From contig FWCC01000102.1 of assembly GCA_900169235.1 (NCBI GenBank), forward strand, positions 1-12,099: a stretch of 12,099 nucleotides of DNA. The letters run 5' to 3'. Below the pieces are notes generated by a model. It saw nothing but the letters and a program-made list of their open reading frames with translations. It was not told the DNA's origin and did no database searches. This document shows, piece after piece, positions 5,419 to 12,099 of this stretch (position 1 is the first letter of the stretch; every line of letters begins with the position of its first letter). The DNA is from Zarea fungicola. Its lineage: Eukaryota > Ascomycota > Sordariomycetes > Hypocreales > Cordycipitaceae. Both the position numbers and the translations under genes were made by a program.

Positions 5419-8365
5419 GACAGTGGCGTCTGACCCGTCCCAACTTGGAAATCCCAGTCATAGTTCAGCTGTGCAAATATTTCATCTTGCAGGTGGCCTG
5501 TCTCTGTCTGAAACAGTGCGTTGGCGGCATCTTGATTGCCATTAGCTAAAGCAGCAAACAGTGGATATTGATGCCTTTCGCCTTTGATATCAGTTATGGG
5601 GTTGAGGCACAGCGCATATTGTATAAGCTTCGCGAAATTTTTCTCCGCCAGAATATAGAGAAGACTTGCATCCGGAGTATGGCGTCGGATCTCGAAAATC
5701 TCGAAAATGTTGTCGATTAGAATCCATTCTTTCAAGATAAAGTTCGTGAGGAACTCTTGTTGTGAAATTGCATTGGCCGCAGCATTGGCGTGGTGAAGGA
5801 TATTGCGGGTTGCATACTGCAAAAACGGAAGCTTGCTTGCTACAACGTCACGCAGCTGCTTTGCTTCTTTAACCAATGTCGGGAGTTGCTGCCCAAAAGA
5901 TATGATTCCAGAGGCAGCGCTAAAATTGAAATAGGTATAACAGCACTGCTGCAGATGGCCATGGCTTGCACTTTCGAAGTCTGCGGCAGTAAGGTCGGGC
6001 CAGAGCTCTTGCAGACCATCTTTCAAAAAGAATTCTCGTACCGATTCATGAATGAATTGAACCGTTTGGAATTTAGAATTGGTTGTTTCAGTTATTTCAG
6101 CAAGACCTTTAGAGGAACTGACAACGAATCTGCTCATGGCGTCTGTCGTGACCTCGTCTGGATCCCATTCCTGTAACTCCTCGGGGTTGAGTACAGATAC
6201 CGCCGCGAAATAGTACTCCTCTAGCTTCAACGGACGTTCCGCAAATAAAATCCATTGTATACAAAGCCGTAAGTCTGCTAAATTCAATTGGTCTCTTAAT
6301 AGAATTTCTTTGAATAGATCGCTTAGTTCTGCTGGTAGTGAAGCAAGTCGCTTCTTGACATCAAAAAGCCGACCACTACTGTATTCTGCCTTGAGAATGT
6401 TGACGACTAGAACAACCCACATGAAGATGCCTTTGGCCTTAGCTTGAACATCGGTTTTGACTTCATCAGCGGCTTTACCTACGCCCAGCTTGAGCTTGTT
6501 TTGTATGAACATGGTAATGTCCTTTTCATGGCCCACTTGGTCTTCCAGATTAATTTGATGCCCATGCTGGATTCGGATATGTGGATAGTAACGGCTAGAG
6601 AAGCAGATATTAAGCCTCGCATGGTTCAGTGACGCTTCCTTTCCGATATCTTCAAAACACTCCATAAGTTCTTCTACTTGATCAACAGGGCATTCATCAA
6701 GAGCGTCGACGAAAATTGTCAGCGCGTTGCGGCCAAGTCGTGCCAAAGCGCTGCGTAACAAATCTTGGAGCAGCCTGACCTGCCAGGTAGGTTGCTGTTG
6801 TTCCAAAATGGCTGTGTACAGTTGATTTAAAGCAGTCTTGTGTTCTGGCTCGTCAAACACTCTGATAAGATCAGGCTGTGCTTGAAGGAGCTGATAAAGG
6901 AGAGAACGATACATCCCATGAATAGAGCGCTCTGAAATCTCGCCTCTTGCATTGAAGAAGAACGAGATGGTTATCTTTTGCTTGTTTTTTGTTGAATTAT
7001 TATAGGCAAAGTTCATAATTGTCGACTTGCCAGTGCCAGGGCCACCCCTTAGCCATAGAAAGCCACGATGTTGGGCAGCTGTTGCAGGATTTAGCCAGTC
7101 TAGAAACTTGGGATGCGTCAATAGCCATTCGCAAGTTGCCGTGTAGTTCCGCTTGATATGTAAACGACGTGCATCAATTCGATTGAATTTCAAGGAACTA
7201 AAAAGTTTTTGCTGGCGATCTAAAATATTGGTCTCAGTCAGATGTGGCATAAGGCAATCGTCTGATTTTACTAACCGGCAACTGTATCAGCCGACAGCAC
7301 CACAGCTGTTGGCATTGGTTTGAATCTGACTGAAGGAATGATTAAGAGAAGCTCTTTTGCGTATGCAGCAGCGATGGCAGCAGCCTCCTCTTGCCATTGC
7401 TTGTTTTTGTGAGAGTCAGAGTAATCGCATATTCCACGGATAACGAGCCCTGCAAAGCCATCCATCATGCCTGACCCCTCCATCTCGAAGCATAGCGCAT
7501 TGAGTTCGTGCGTCAGCTCATCTCTAGTCTTGCCATGCTTCATGACTTGGTTTCCAGATGCAATCGTTCCGTAGTGAATCATTGGATTCAAATTGTCTCG
7601 TGGCGGTCTTTGCACTAGCCTAGATGTATCGCAAAGCTCACAGTTTTCTGTCGGTCCGTCCTGCGACTCGACATGGTTGTATGTACTGTCAAACAACCGA
7701 TCCTGCAGCGAGCTGCGACAGCTGTAAGTCACCATTGCTGGATGGCGCTCAAGCATCTCGGAAAGAATCAAGGGAATTTGGCTAGCGGCTAACGCATGCG
7801 TTGCGCGGAGTTTCGCGACAGCCGTCAGCCACTCTAATGGCGGCTTGTTTATATTGCTCGTTCGTGTAAAGCGGTCCTCGCTGATGGTCTTTCCCAGGTC
7901 GTATTGCAGTACCCCTTCGCCTACAACTACGTCGCCAAGTCGTACGTCCGCTTTGCCAGGGGCGCCGCCACCAATGCCAACCATCAAGCAAAGACGAACG
8001 CAAGGAAAAGTTCGGCGCATGTTGCTCGCTACCGTCGCCGCATTGTTGTTGCCATAGTATCCCGACGGAAGACAAGCAATGACGACATTATGCTCAGCAA
8101 TACCGCCCAACGTATATGTGTTGATATCGTTTTCAGCCCTCGGCAGGTTCTGGTGTATGCTGTCCAACATGGCCGTTGCAGCAGTCATTTCTTTTGGCAG
8201 GGCACATATCCAACCAACTGAGTATTCGCCATGCGAAAGGGCGGTCGGGATAGGGCCACTTGGGCCTATCCTGTCATTTAGTCTCTGTCGCTTTGGAACC
8301 CTGGCCGCTTGGCCCTCAACATCGTCATTCTCTCGACTGGTGTTGATGCTATTAAAAGCCATCAT
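4174..8365 (-). CDS. Fungal NLR: PNP_UDP-NACHT-ankyrin protein, frame broken once
   Basis: Exon 1 is 8365-7276 and exon 2 is 7219-4174, joined in frame by a 56-nt intron. The start is ATG 8365 (ATGATG; G at -3). Residues about 48-342 form a PNP_UDP domain: YSVGWICALPKE, MVGIGGGAP (128-136), RLGDVVVG (142-149), SGNQVMKHGKTRDEL (270-284), FEMEGSG (293-299) and RGICDYSDSHKNK (310-322, with a conserved Asp at 314). Residues 364-400 carry the usual pre-NACHT linker (IDARRLHIK, TCEWLL). NACHT motifs are Walker A GGPGTGKS (422-429, K428), Walker B LTIFVDALDEC (530-540) and SSR (571-573). FIHESVREFF (752-761) and FLQYATRNILHHA (829-841) are typical post-NACHT motifs. Ankyrin repeats start at about 957. 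The frame shifts by one base near residue 978 (nt about 5371-5385). As read the protein ends at 5322 (about 995 aa); corrected length would be about 1378 aa. By family knowledge such proteins act in non-self recognition or programmed cell death. Whether this copy works depends on whether the shift is real. Confidence 0.85.
4350..4857 (-). repeat. Near-identical 99-nt tandem repeats (ankyrin units)
   Basis: The string CACCATTTTCAATTAGTAG (one base varies in one copy) recurs on the plus strand at 4473, 4572, 4671 and 4770, exactly every 99 nt. A diverged relative follows at 4872, offset by 102 nt because of a one-codon insertion. A higher-order two-repeat block is also duplicated: 4759-4857 resembles 4561-4656 (both encode GLTP.LMVAARWGHEAIVRLLIENGADVM). 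Confidence 0.9.
5322..7219 (-). CDS. NLR exon 2, first part: NACHT NTPase and helical region
   Basis: This is the continuous frame from the intron to the stop at 5322. It holds the linker, P-loop, Walker B with DALDE, the SSR motif, the hydrophobic GIFMWVVLVVNIL segment (full-length residues about 627-639), and the winged-helix and superhelical part. It ends in a degenerate ankyrin region starting at GTGQTPLSWAAANG. The NACHT domain binds NTP and drives oligomerisation in this family. The last 16 residues (after RFFL) leave the ankyrin consensus, which marks the frame break. Confidence 0.9.
5365..5390 (-). other. Apparent one-base frameshift in the first ankyrin repeat
   Basis: The frame reading SWAAANGLEAVVRFFL stops matching ankyrin sequence at about 5375. 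Meanwhile the neighbouring frame reads LLEQGSNIDARDEYSWSPLIHAA, exactly the expected continuation. Restoring one base in the TTCTTCTT run makes the repeat the normal length. The two halves overlap on 5322-5418. No donor/acceptor pair would repair the frame without deleting consensus residues. Either a real loss-of-function mutation or a sequencing or assembly error is possible. Confidence 0.8.
7220..7275 (-). other. Predicted 56-nt intron in the NLR gene
   Basis: On the minus strand the donor is GTTAGT (7275-7270), a CTGAC branch motif lies 12 nt before the acceptor dinucleotide, and the acceptor is TTTTAG ending at 7220. Splicing converts the stop codon at 7271-7273 into intron and makes GCC-GAT-CGC across the junction (Ala-Asp-Arg). 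It joins the PNP frame to the NACHT frame, where the linker (DRQQKLFSSLKF) matches the family. An alternative AG gives only a 43-nt intron and leaves the branch motif too close, so it was not chosen. Confidence 0.85.
7276..8365 (-). CDS. NLR exon 1: PNP_UDP nucleosidase-like effector domain
   Basis: This exon encodes 363 residues plus one base. The first 45 residues are low complexity with a basic PKRQR patch (24-28). The phosphorylase-like fold motifs follow in the right order and spacing, including the GIGGG turn, the phosphate/ribose-region motifs and the C-terminal CDYSDSHKNK motif carrying the presumed catalytic Asp314. In most fungal members the segment I know as MEAAG binds the ribose; here it reads MEGSG, with the Glu kept. 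Related PNP domains in bacterial anti-phage proteins are reported to act as ATP nucleosidases. That activity here is inference. It could also be a non-catalytic signalling domain. Confidence 0.9.
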
Positions 8366-8616
8366 CTCTGCGTCGGCCTGAGACTGTTCGATACAAGATC
8401 AAATACGCTGCTTTTGCTGCCATGGCAGGCTTCGAGACGCGAACGTTGGGGGTTCAGACCAAAAAGTCGTGAGATCAATTCTTGCGGTGAAAGGCAAGCG
8501 GCAAATTGGTACAGGGCTGAATAATTTTGCCACACTATGCTCAGCCCCAGAGCAGGCTGCCGCAAGGCAGCACCCCCGTACGGTTGAGCTGCAGGATGCA
8601 GGGATTGTTGATGCAT
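8362..8616 (-). CDS. Upstream ORF touching the NLR start codon
   Basis: This 84-codon frame starts with ATG at 8616, and its TGA overlaps the NLR start codons (ATGATGG). It is in a different frame from the PNP exon. No domain is recognised. If the mRNA begins near the TATA-like elements at 8760-8830, ribosomes would meet this ORF first, so it could lower or condition NLR translation. It may equally be chance, or part of an unseen 5' exon. Confidence 0.3.
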   Translation of the reverse strand: MHQQSLHPAAQPYGGAALRQPALGLSIVWQNYSALYQFAACLSPQELISRLFGLNPQRSRLEACHGSKSSVFDLVSNSLRPTQR

Positions 8617-8617
8617 C

Positions 8618-8626
8618 TACGGAGTA
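8618..8626. repeat. TACGGAGTA 9-mer, copy 1 of 3
   Basis: This exact 9-mer recurs as its reverse complement at 10137-10145 and again in this orientation at 11507-11515. Confidence 0.7.
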
Positions 8627-8759
8627 TGCCCAGCTGATCTGAGGTGTCGCCGACGGCCTTGCACTCCACTCCACTGCCTCATCGAACGAGGACTAAGACA
8701 CGCAACTACTCACCTACAAGTTAGGCGATAATAGCAGTCTACTGTGTGACGTCTATGGA

Positions 8760-8830
8760 AATATATTGGCTGTAAGTTGGCATGGAAATTTGTATTTGGT
8801 TGAGGAAGAATTGAATGCCGCCTATATACA
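8760..8830 (-). promoter_or_regulatory. Putative NLR promoter elements
   Basis: On the minus strand, TATATAGG lies at 8822-8829 and CCAATATAT at about 8761-8769, roughly 400-460 nt upstream of ATG 8365. A GTGAGT donor-like hexamer at about 8711 leaves room for a 5' UTR intron. All are short motifs, so support is weak. Confidence 0.3.
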
Positions 8831-8855
8831 TACAATTGAGAACTTAGCGCCAGTG

Positions 8856-9143
8856 CTAATCTAGGGTGTCTGGATCTGGTGGTGCTGCGCCTGCTTCGCC
8901 AGCTGCGCCATCACTGCCACGATATAGGTAATAGTGCTGGACATGGTTCAGGTCAGCTTTGGGAGCAAACGCCCGAATGAGCATGATTCCAATCATACGA
9001 CACCAACCGATGCCAACCTCATCGCCATCTAAGTTGGACGGATCATTCCGTCCCAAGCCGGTAGATTGGCTCAGGGACATGGGCCAAATCAGCGGCTTTA
9101 ATTTGTTCAGCGGGGATCGTGGTATTTTAGGAACTTTAGTTGA
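8856..9143 (-). CDS. Unassigned open frame, possible 3' exon or gene relic
   Basis: The minus strand is open from 9143 (after a TAG) to a TAG at 8856, 95 codons, with an ATG at 9080 that would give 74 aa. The protein is not low complexity: it contains GDEVGIGWCRMIGIMLIRAF, followed by an acidic, Ala/Pro-rich tail (PPDPDTLD). I do not recognise it. It lies upstream of the NLR on the same strand. It could be the last exon of an unmodelled gene or a relic. Confidence 0.25.
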   Translation of the reverse strand, partial: STKVPKIPRSPLNKLKPLIWPMSLSQSTGLGRNDPSNLDGDEVGIGWCRMIGIMLIRAFAPKADLNHVQHYYLYRGSDGAAGEAGAAPPDPDTLD

Positions 9144-9288
9144 CTAGTCAGCAAGTGGTGCGTGGCTTTCAGTTATTAATGTCGATTTCCGTAACGCGAT
9201 AATTAAATACTCAAAGGGCTGCCAGTGCCATTTTGGGCGCAGCATCCTTCCAATGGCCAATCTTGACATTATACATCCTCGGCATATA

Positions 9289-9306
9289 TGTGGCAATGTT
9301 GCCACA
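9289..9306. repeat. Perfect short inverted repeat
   Basis: TGTGGCAA, a TG spacer, then TTGCCACA: 8-bp arms with a 2-nt loop. The length is too short to imply function by itself. Confidence 0.8.
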
Positions 9307-10243
9307 CATTTGCTCAAGTTGGCACTGGTCACCTGCCATCGCATACTGTTTAGCAGTCAAGCTCCGACAAGCAGGACTGGGACCGCGGGGCGATGTCATC
9401 ACCGAAGAAGAAGCCGAGAGATAGGAGAAATGAAACATTTCTAGGAGTCTCCAAAGCGTCATGCGCAGATTGGACTATCTGAGGCGCTGATATAGCGTCG
9501 AAGTGTACCTTGCGCCCGAGACAAGAGATTCTTCGAGTACAGCTCGTCACCGTTATTTCATCCCACAACTCTCGATGTTGTAAGTGTCGCGATCGGCAAG
9601 TACGGGAAGTCCAGTTTCTTACCGGAAATAGAGCCAAAGTTACCGGCCCCTGCGCAGGGGTCCAGCGGATTTCGACAACGCGGCTGCTTGTGCAGTGGAA
9701 TGTGACAACAGTTGATGTGTGTTCTGGACTACACCACCTTCCACGTCGCTCGACATCAGCTGTTCTGAGCAGTAAGCTTTAAAAACAGGGGGAGGAATCG
9801 AAATGTGCATAACTACTTCTTTGTATTTAATTACTTACTTCACCTTGTATGTAGCCGCGCAATTGAACTGACAATAAGGCACCTTTGCTTTACGAGTGTT
9901 GCCCAATGTAGGGGATAGAATGCAGGTGTCTCTACCATTTCGGACGGGGAATCTTGCCGTTAGCCTTGACAGGCTGAGCTGGAATGCTTCGACATACTGC
10001 GCGCCGCCGACTAGCAATCTGCCAGTCTCTACATTATCTTTATCATGCGACTTGCGCGATATCGCCACAAAGCTCGGGTTCTTGATGGAGGACCTGCTGC
10101 TACTGCTGATCACATTGACAGTGCAGGCATAATAACTACTCCGTAGATATGGCTGTATTGGTTAGCAGGCAAGCAGGCCATGCTCTAGCGGCGACAGTTA
10201 ACTAGCGCCGGAACTTTTGGGCCAGTGCCTAGCTGCTACAGCC

Positions 10244-10274
10244 TTTTGGCCCGCACTAAGGTGAGTGGCCAAAA
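10244..10274. repeat. Short inverted repeat, 8-bp arms
   Basis: TTTTGGCC at 10244-10251 pairs with GGCCAAAA at 10267-10274 across a 15-nt loop. A third related copy (TTTTGGGCC) lies just upstream at about 10215. It could be a remnant of a small inverted-repeat element. Confidence 0.6.
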
Positions 10275-10729
10275 CTGGCTTTGCAACGGCGTGATGGCAA
10301 GCCTAATTTAGACACATCAAGAGCGAGCCGATTGTATGGCGTATAAGCCCCGTAAGAGTGGCCAGCATTATGGAAACGAACTACACCATTTCATCCCATA
10401 TAGCAGCTGTACATAACGGATATCATAAGGAATCTCCGGTGCCATGTGATGCAGAGTGCAATACACTCCTTGTGCTGGCTCACTAATATCCAGTAAATAA
10501 CAATCTTTAAATATGAAAATTTGCATCCAAAAGATCAATTCACGACGAGTGTAAGGCGACTAGAAGCAACTGCAAGTGGACAAACGTTATTTATTGCCAT
10601 ACGCAATAAAAACACATCCAGTATTCATACCGGTGCCTAACACACTTCAGTGATCGGAAGCTTCACGTCCAGATACATATACAGCGGAGGCAGGACACAG
10701 CTATTGACATTTCACATCAACCCATCACG

Positions 10730-10963
10730 ATGAGAGGTGCAGCTGTCCACCGCATTATCTGCCTTAGATGTCGGAAGCTGGTAGAAGCCATGTCAACAGA
10801 TCATCCGCGAGACTTTGAGTTTTGCAAAATTGGATTCAATTTGTATTATTGCTACAGGTGTGCCAAGGAGGTTGGATGGTGGACTAGAGCCGGAGCGGTT
10901 CTGATAGACGAACTGCCTAGGTACAGCTCGAGCGCGAAATCCAGCAGCTGTCAATCAGGCTAA
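10730..10963 (+). CDS. Small protein with two CxxC pairs, putative zinc-binding
   Basis: This 77-aa frame begins at ATG 10730 (A at -3). Cysteine pairs CLRC (residues 11-14) and CYRC (residues 42-45) are separated by 27 residues, with another Cys at 32. The spacing resembles a zinc ribbon or small treble-clef knuckle. The sequence between includes MSTDHPRDF, and the tail is Ser-rich. TATA-like CATATACAG lies about 50 nt upstream, and an AATAAA signal lies at 10977-10982, 14 nt after the stop, which supports a real short transcript. The exact family is not recognised. Metal binding is inferred from the cysteines alone. Confidence 0.5.
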   Translation: MRGAAVHRIICLRCRKLVEAMSTDHPRDFEFCKIGFNLYYCYRCAKEVGWWTRAGAVLIDELPRYSSSAKSSSCQSG

Positions 10964-10976
10964 CAGATTGAGAAGA

Positions 10977-10982
10977 AATAAA
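10977..10982 (+). terminator. AATAAA polyadenylation signal
   Basis: An exact AATAAA begins 14 nt after the TAA of the small CxxC ORF. It fits the 3' end of that gene. Confidence 0.45.
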
Positions 10983-11800
10983 TGTCCCGGTAATTAATAT
11001 CGAAATGATCAATTTCTCCAGATTGAGTCGAAATTTGGGCAACGGTTACAGAGCCAAGGAGCTGTCTATGGTGTAGGAATATGATGCATGAACAATACAT
11101 AGAACCAATGTAACGATTGGGAGCGTGAATAACGTGCTTCTTGATCACGACGTGCTCGTTGATGTGCAGTGTTAAAACGGCCGTTCTCCTCTGCATTTTG
11201 CTTATTACTACGGATACGGGTCGCGATCCAGGGATTGCTTTGGTCTGATGGTAATGGCAGCGCGACGTGCCATGTAGGAAGACCCCTCTTGTTAGTTAGT
11301 CGTCGTTGTCGGCCAGGCACAAACCACCTAGCCTCCATCTTCTGGACAGTGTCAGCCTGATTCGTCTTAGCGGGCTGGCAGCGCAAACATACGTCCGTAT
11401 TGACCCAAACACGTTCATAATCCGTATCAGGCTTCAAAGCATTTGCCTATTAAGGCAGTTTGGCGGCAAGTGGTGATGCAGCCAGAGCCGGACAATATCA
11501 CCACTGTACGGAGTACAATGCTCCGTTTCCGGGCCCCAACCAGCATGTACCACAACCATTAGTAGAGTGGAAGTGGACATGATGCAGACCCCACTGTAAA
11601 CGATGGTAGAAGTCGGCAACTTCTGGCCAGCGTTCAAGTTTGTCGACGCACACCAGCGTCCACTTAACATCTACCAGACGTCCAATTTCGGCCACACCTT
11701 CGCAGGGAAACAGAGGCTATAAAATTTTGCAAAGTTAAACGCCACCATTTAGGCAGTGGTGATCTACGAGGCAGAAAAGTACAAATACCCATGATGATTC
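10983..11800. other. Intergenic; no supported gene
   Basis: Minus-strand frames at 11066-11437 (TTG start), 11434-11670 (ATG, 78 codons) and 11498-11718 (open after a TAG at 11719-11721) overlap one another and have no domain or consistent splice signals. One TACGGAGTA copy is at 11507. Confidence 0.5.
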
Positions 11801-11834
11801 CAGTTGTTTTTCCTGTTTTCCTTTCTCTCCAGTA

Positions 11835-11856
11835 CAAGAGCTAGCGCTGGCTCTTG
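11835..11856. repeat. Near-perfect 22-nt palindrome
   Basis: CAAGAGCTAGC pairs with GCTGGCTCTTG with a single T/G mismatch at 11842/11849. It lies directly before the right-edge tandem array. Confidence 0.85.
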
Positions 11857-11857
11857 C

Positions 11858-12099
11858 ACTCATGCCACGTCCTTTGGTGAGATTACTCCCACTGGGCGTG
11901 GTTTCTGAGGTTGCTCTCTATGGTGAGATTACTCCCATTTGAGAGGAGCCTCAGGCCACAGAGGCTACATCCATTGGTGAGATTACTCCCATTTGGTTGC
12001 GGCCTCGCGGGCTACTCATGCCACGCCATCTGGTGTGGTTTCTGAGCTTACTCTCTATGGTGAGAATACTCCCATAAGAGGGCGGACTCAGGCCACAGA
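11858..12099. repeat. Tandem repeat array reaching the window edge
   Basis: The core GGTGAGATTACTCCCA occurs at about 11875, 11921 and 11976, with a GGTGAGAATACTCCCA variant at 12059. These sit in a larger unit: ACTCATGCCACG recurs at 11858 and 12014 (156 nt apart), GTGGTTTCTGAG at 11898 and 12035, and CTCAGGCCACAGA at about 11951 and 12087. The second large unit has lost about 19 nt. No open reading frame uses the repeat, and it continues beyond the window. Confidence 0.85.

Larger units (their letters stand above)
9150..10729. other. Long intergenic region with short unassigned frames
   Basis: There is no convincing gene in about 1.6 kb. Open frames of 60-100 codons occur on the minus strand (9350-9637 with a TTG start, and 9835-10142 open after TAA without a good ATG) but lack domain, promoter or splice support. 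The region contains hairpins at 9289-9306 and 10244-10274 and one TACTCCGTA at 10137. Confidence 0.5.

Noticed and set aside
7233..7275. Alternative 43-nt intron ending at ACTGAG
   Set aside because: It is shorter than usual fungal introns and places the CTGAC branch motif against the acceptor. The 56-nt choice has a proper TTTTAG acceptor.
7782..8381. Several plus- and minus-strand open frames over the PNP exon
   Set aside because: They overlap the PNP domain in other frames and have no motifs.
9350..9637. 95-codon minus-strand frame
   Set aside because: It has a TTG start, no domain, and no clear intron joining it to the 8856-9143 frame.
9835..10142. Minus-strand open frame rich in Ser with several Cys at its end
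   Set aside because: It has only a GTG start and no signal peptide in this stretch, and the TACTCCGTA repeat lies inside it. It could be an unseen exon but is unsupported.
11066..11718. Three overlapping minus-strand frames
   Set aside because: The longest begins with TTG. The frames compete with one another and none has a motif. A TTTATAG acceptor-like site near 11719 is too little evidence.

Overview
This is eukaryotic DNA, most likely from a filamentous ascomycete (Pezizomycotina). The signs are long intergenic spaces, short introns (56 and 63 nt) with GTNNGT donors and CTGAC branch points, CT-rich 5' leaders, a lone AATAAA signal close behind a small gene, and above all a PNP_UDP-NACHT-ankyrin gene, an architecture typical of fungal NLR (NOD-like) receptors. 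Nothing looks prokaryotic, and I see no rRNA, tRNA, CRISPR array or complete transposon.

Layout. Positions 1-700 hold no convincing gene. Positions 700-2930 (+) hold a promoter-like stretch (TATAAG at 710, then a CT-rich leader) and a two-exon gene for a Q/P-rich, low-complexity protein. The C-terminal half of that protein contains a short left-handed beta-helix (hexapeptide acetyltransferase-like) segment. Tail-to-tail with it is a small basic ORF at 2974-3291 (-). Positions 3300-4170 are intergenic and end in an AT-rich stretch with a 9-nt minisatellite.

The centre of the window is one large minus-strand gene, 8365 down to 4174. Exon 1 encodes a nucleoside-phosphorylase-like domain. A 56-nt intron joins it in frame to exon 2, which encodes a NACHT NTPase followed by ankyrin repeats. 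The first ankyrin repeat is broken by an apparent one-base loss at about 5371-5385. The next eleven full repeats and the C-terminal partial repeat lie open in the neighbouring frame. With one base restored the protein would be about 1378 aa; as read it stops after about 995 aa. Several ankyrin repeats are nearly identical in DNA and phased every 99 nt, which points to recent tandem duplication or concerted evolution.

Positions 8366-12099 are gene-poor. They hold an 84-codon upstream ORF touching the NLR start codon, an unassigned minus-strand open frame at 8856-9143, a small ORF (10730-10963) for a protein with two CxxC pairs, three copies of the 9-mer TACGGAGTA, and at the right edge a tandem-repeat array that runs off the window, next to a near-perfect 22-nt palindrome.

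How the parts work together: only the NLR gene has an interpretable role. By family knowledge, the ankyrin array senses a ligand, NACHT performs nucleotide-dependent oligomerisation, and the PNP-like domain is the effector, perhaps a nucleosidase. No neighbour can be firmly tied to it.
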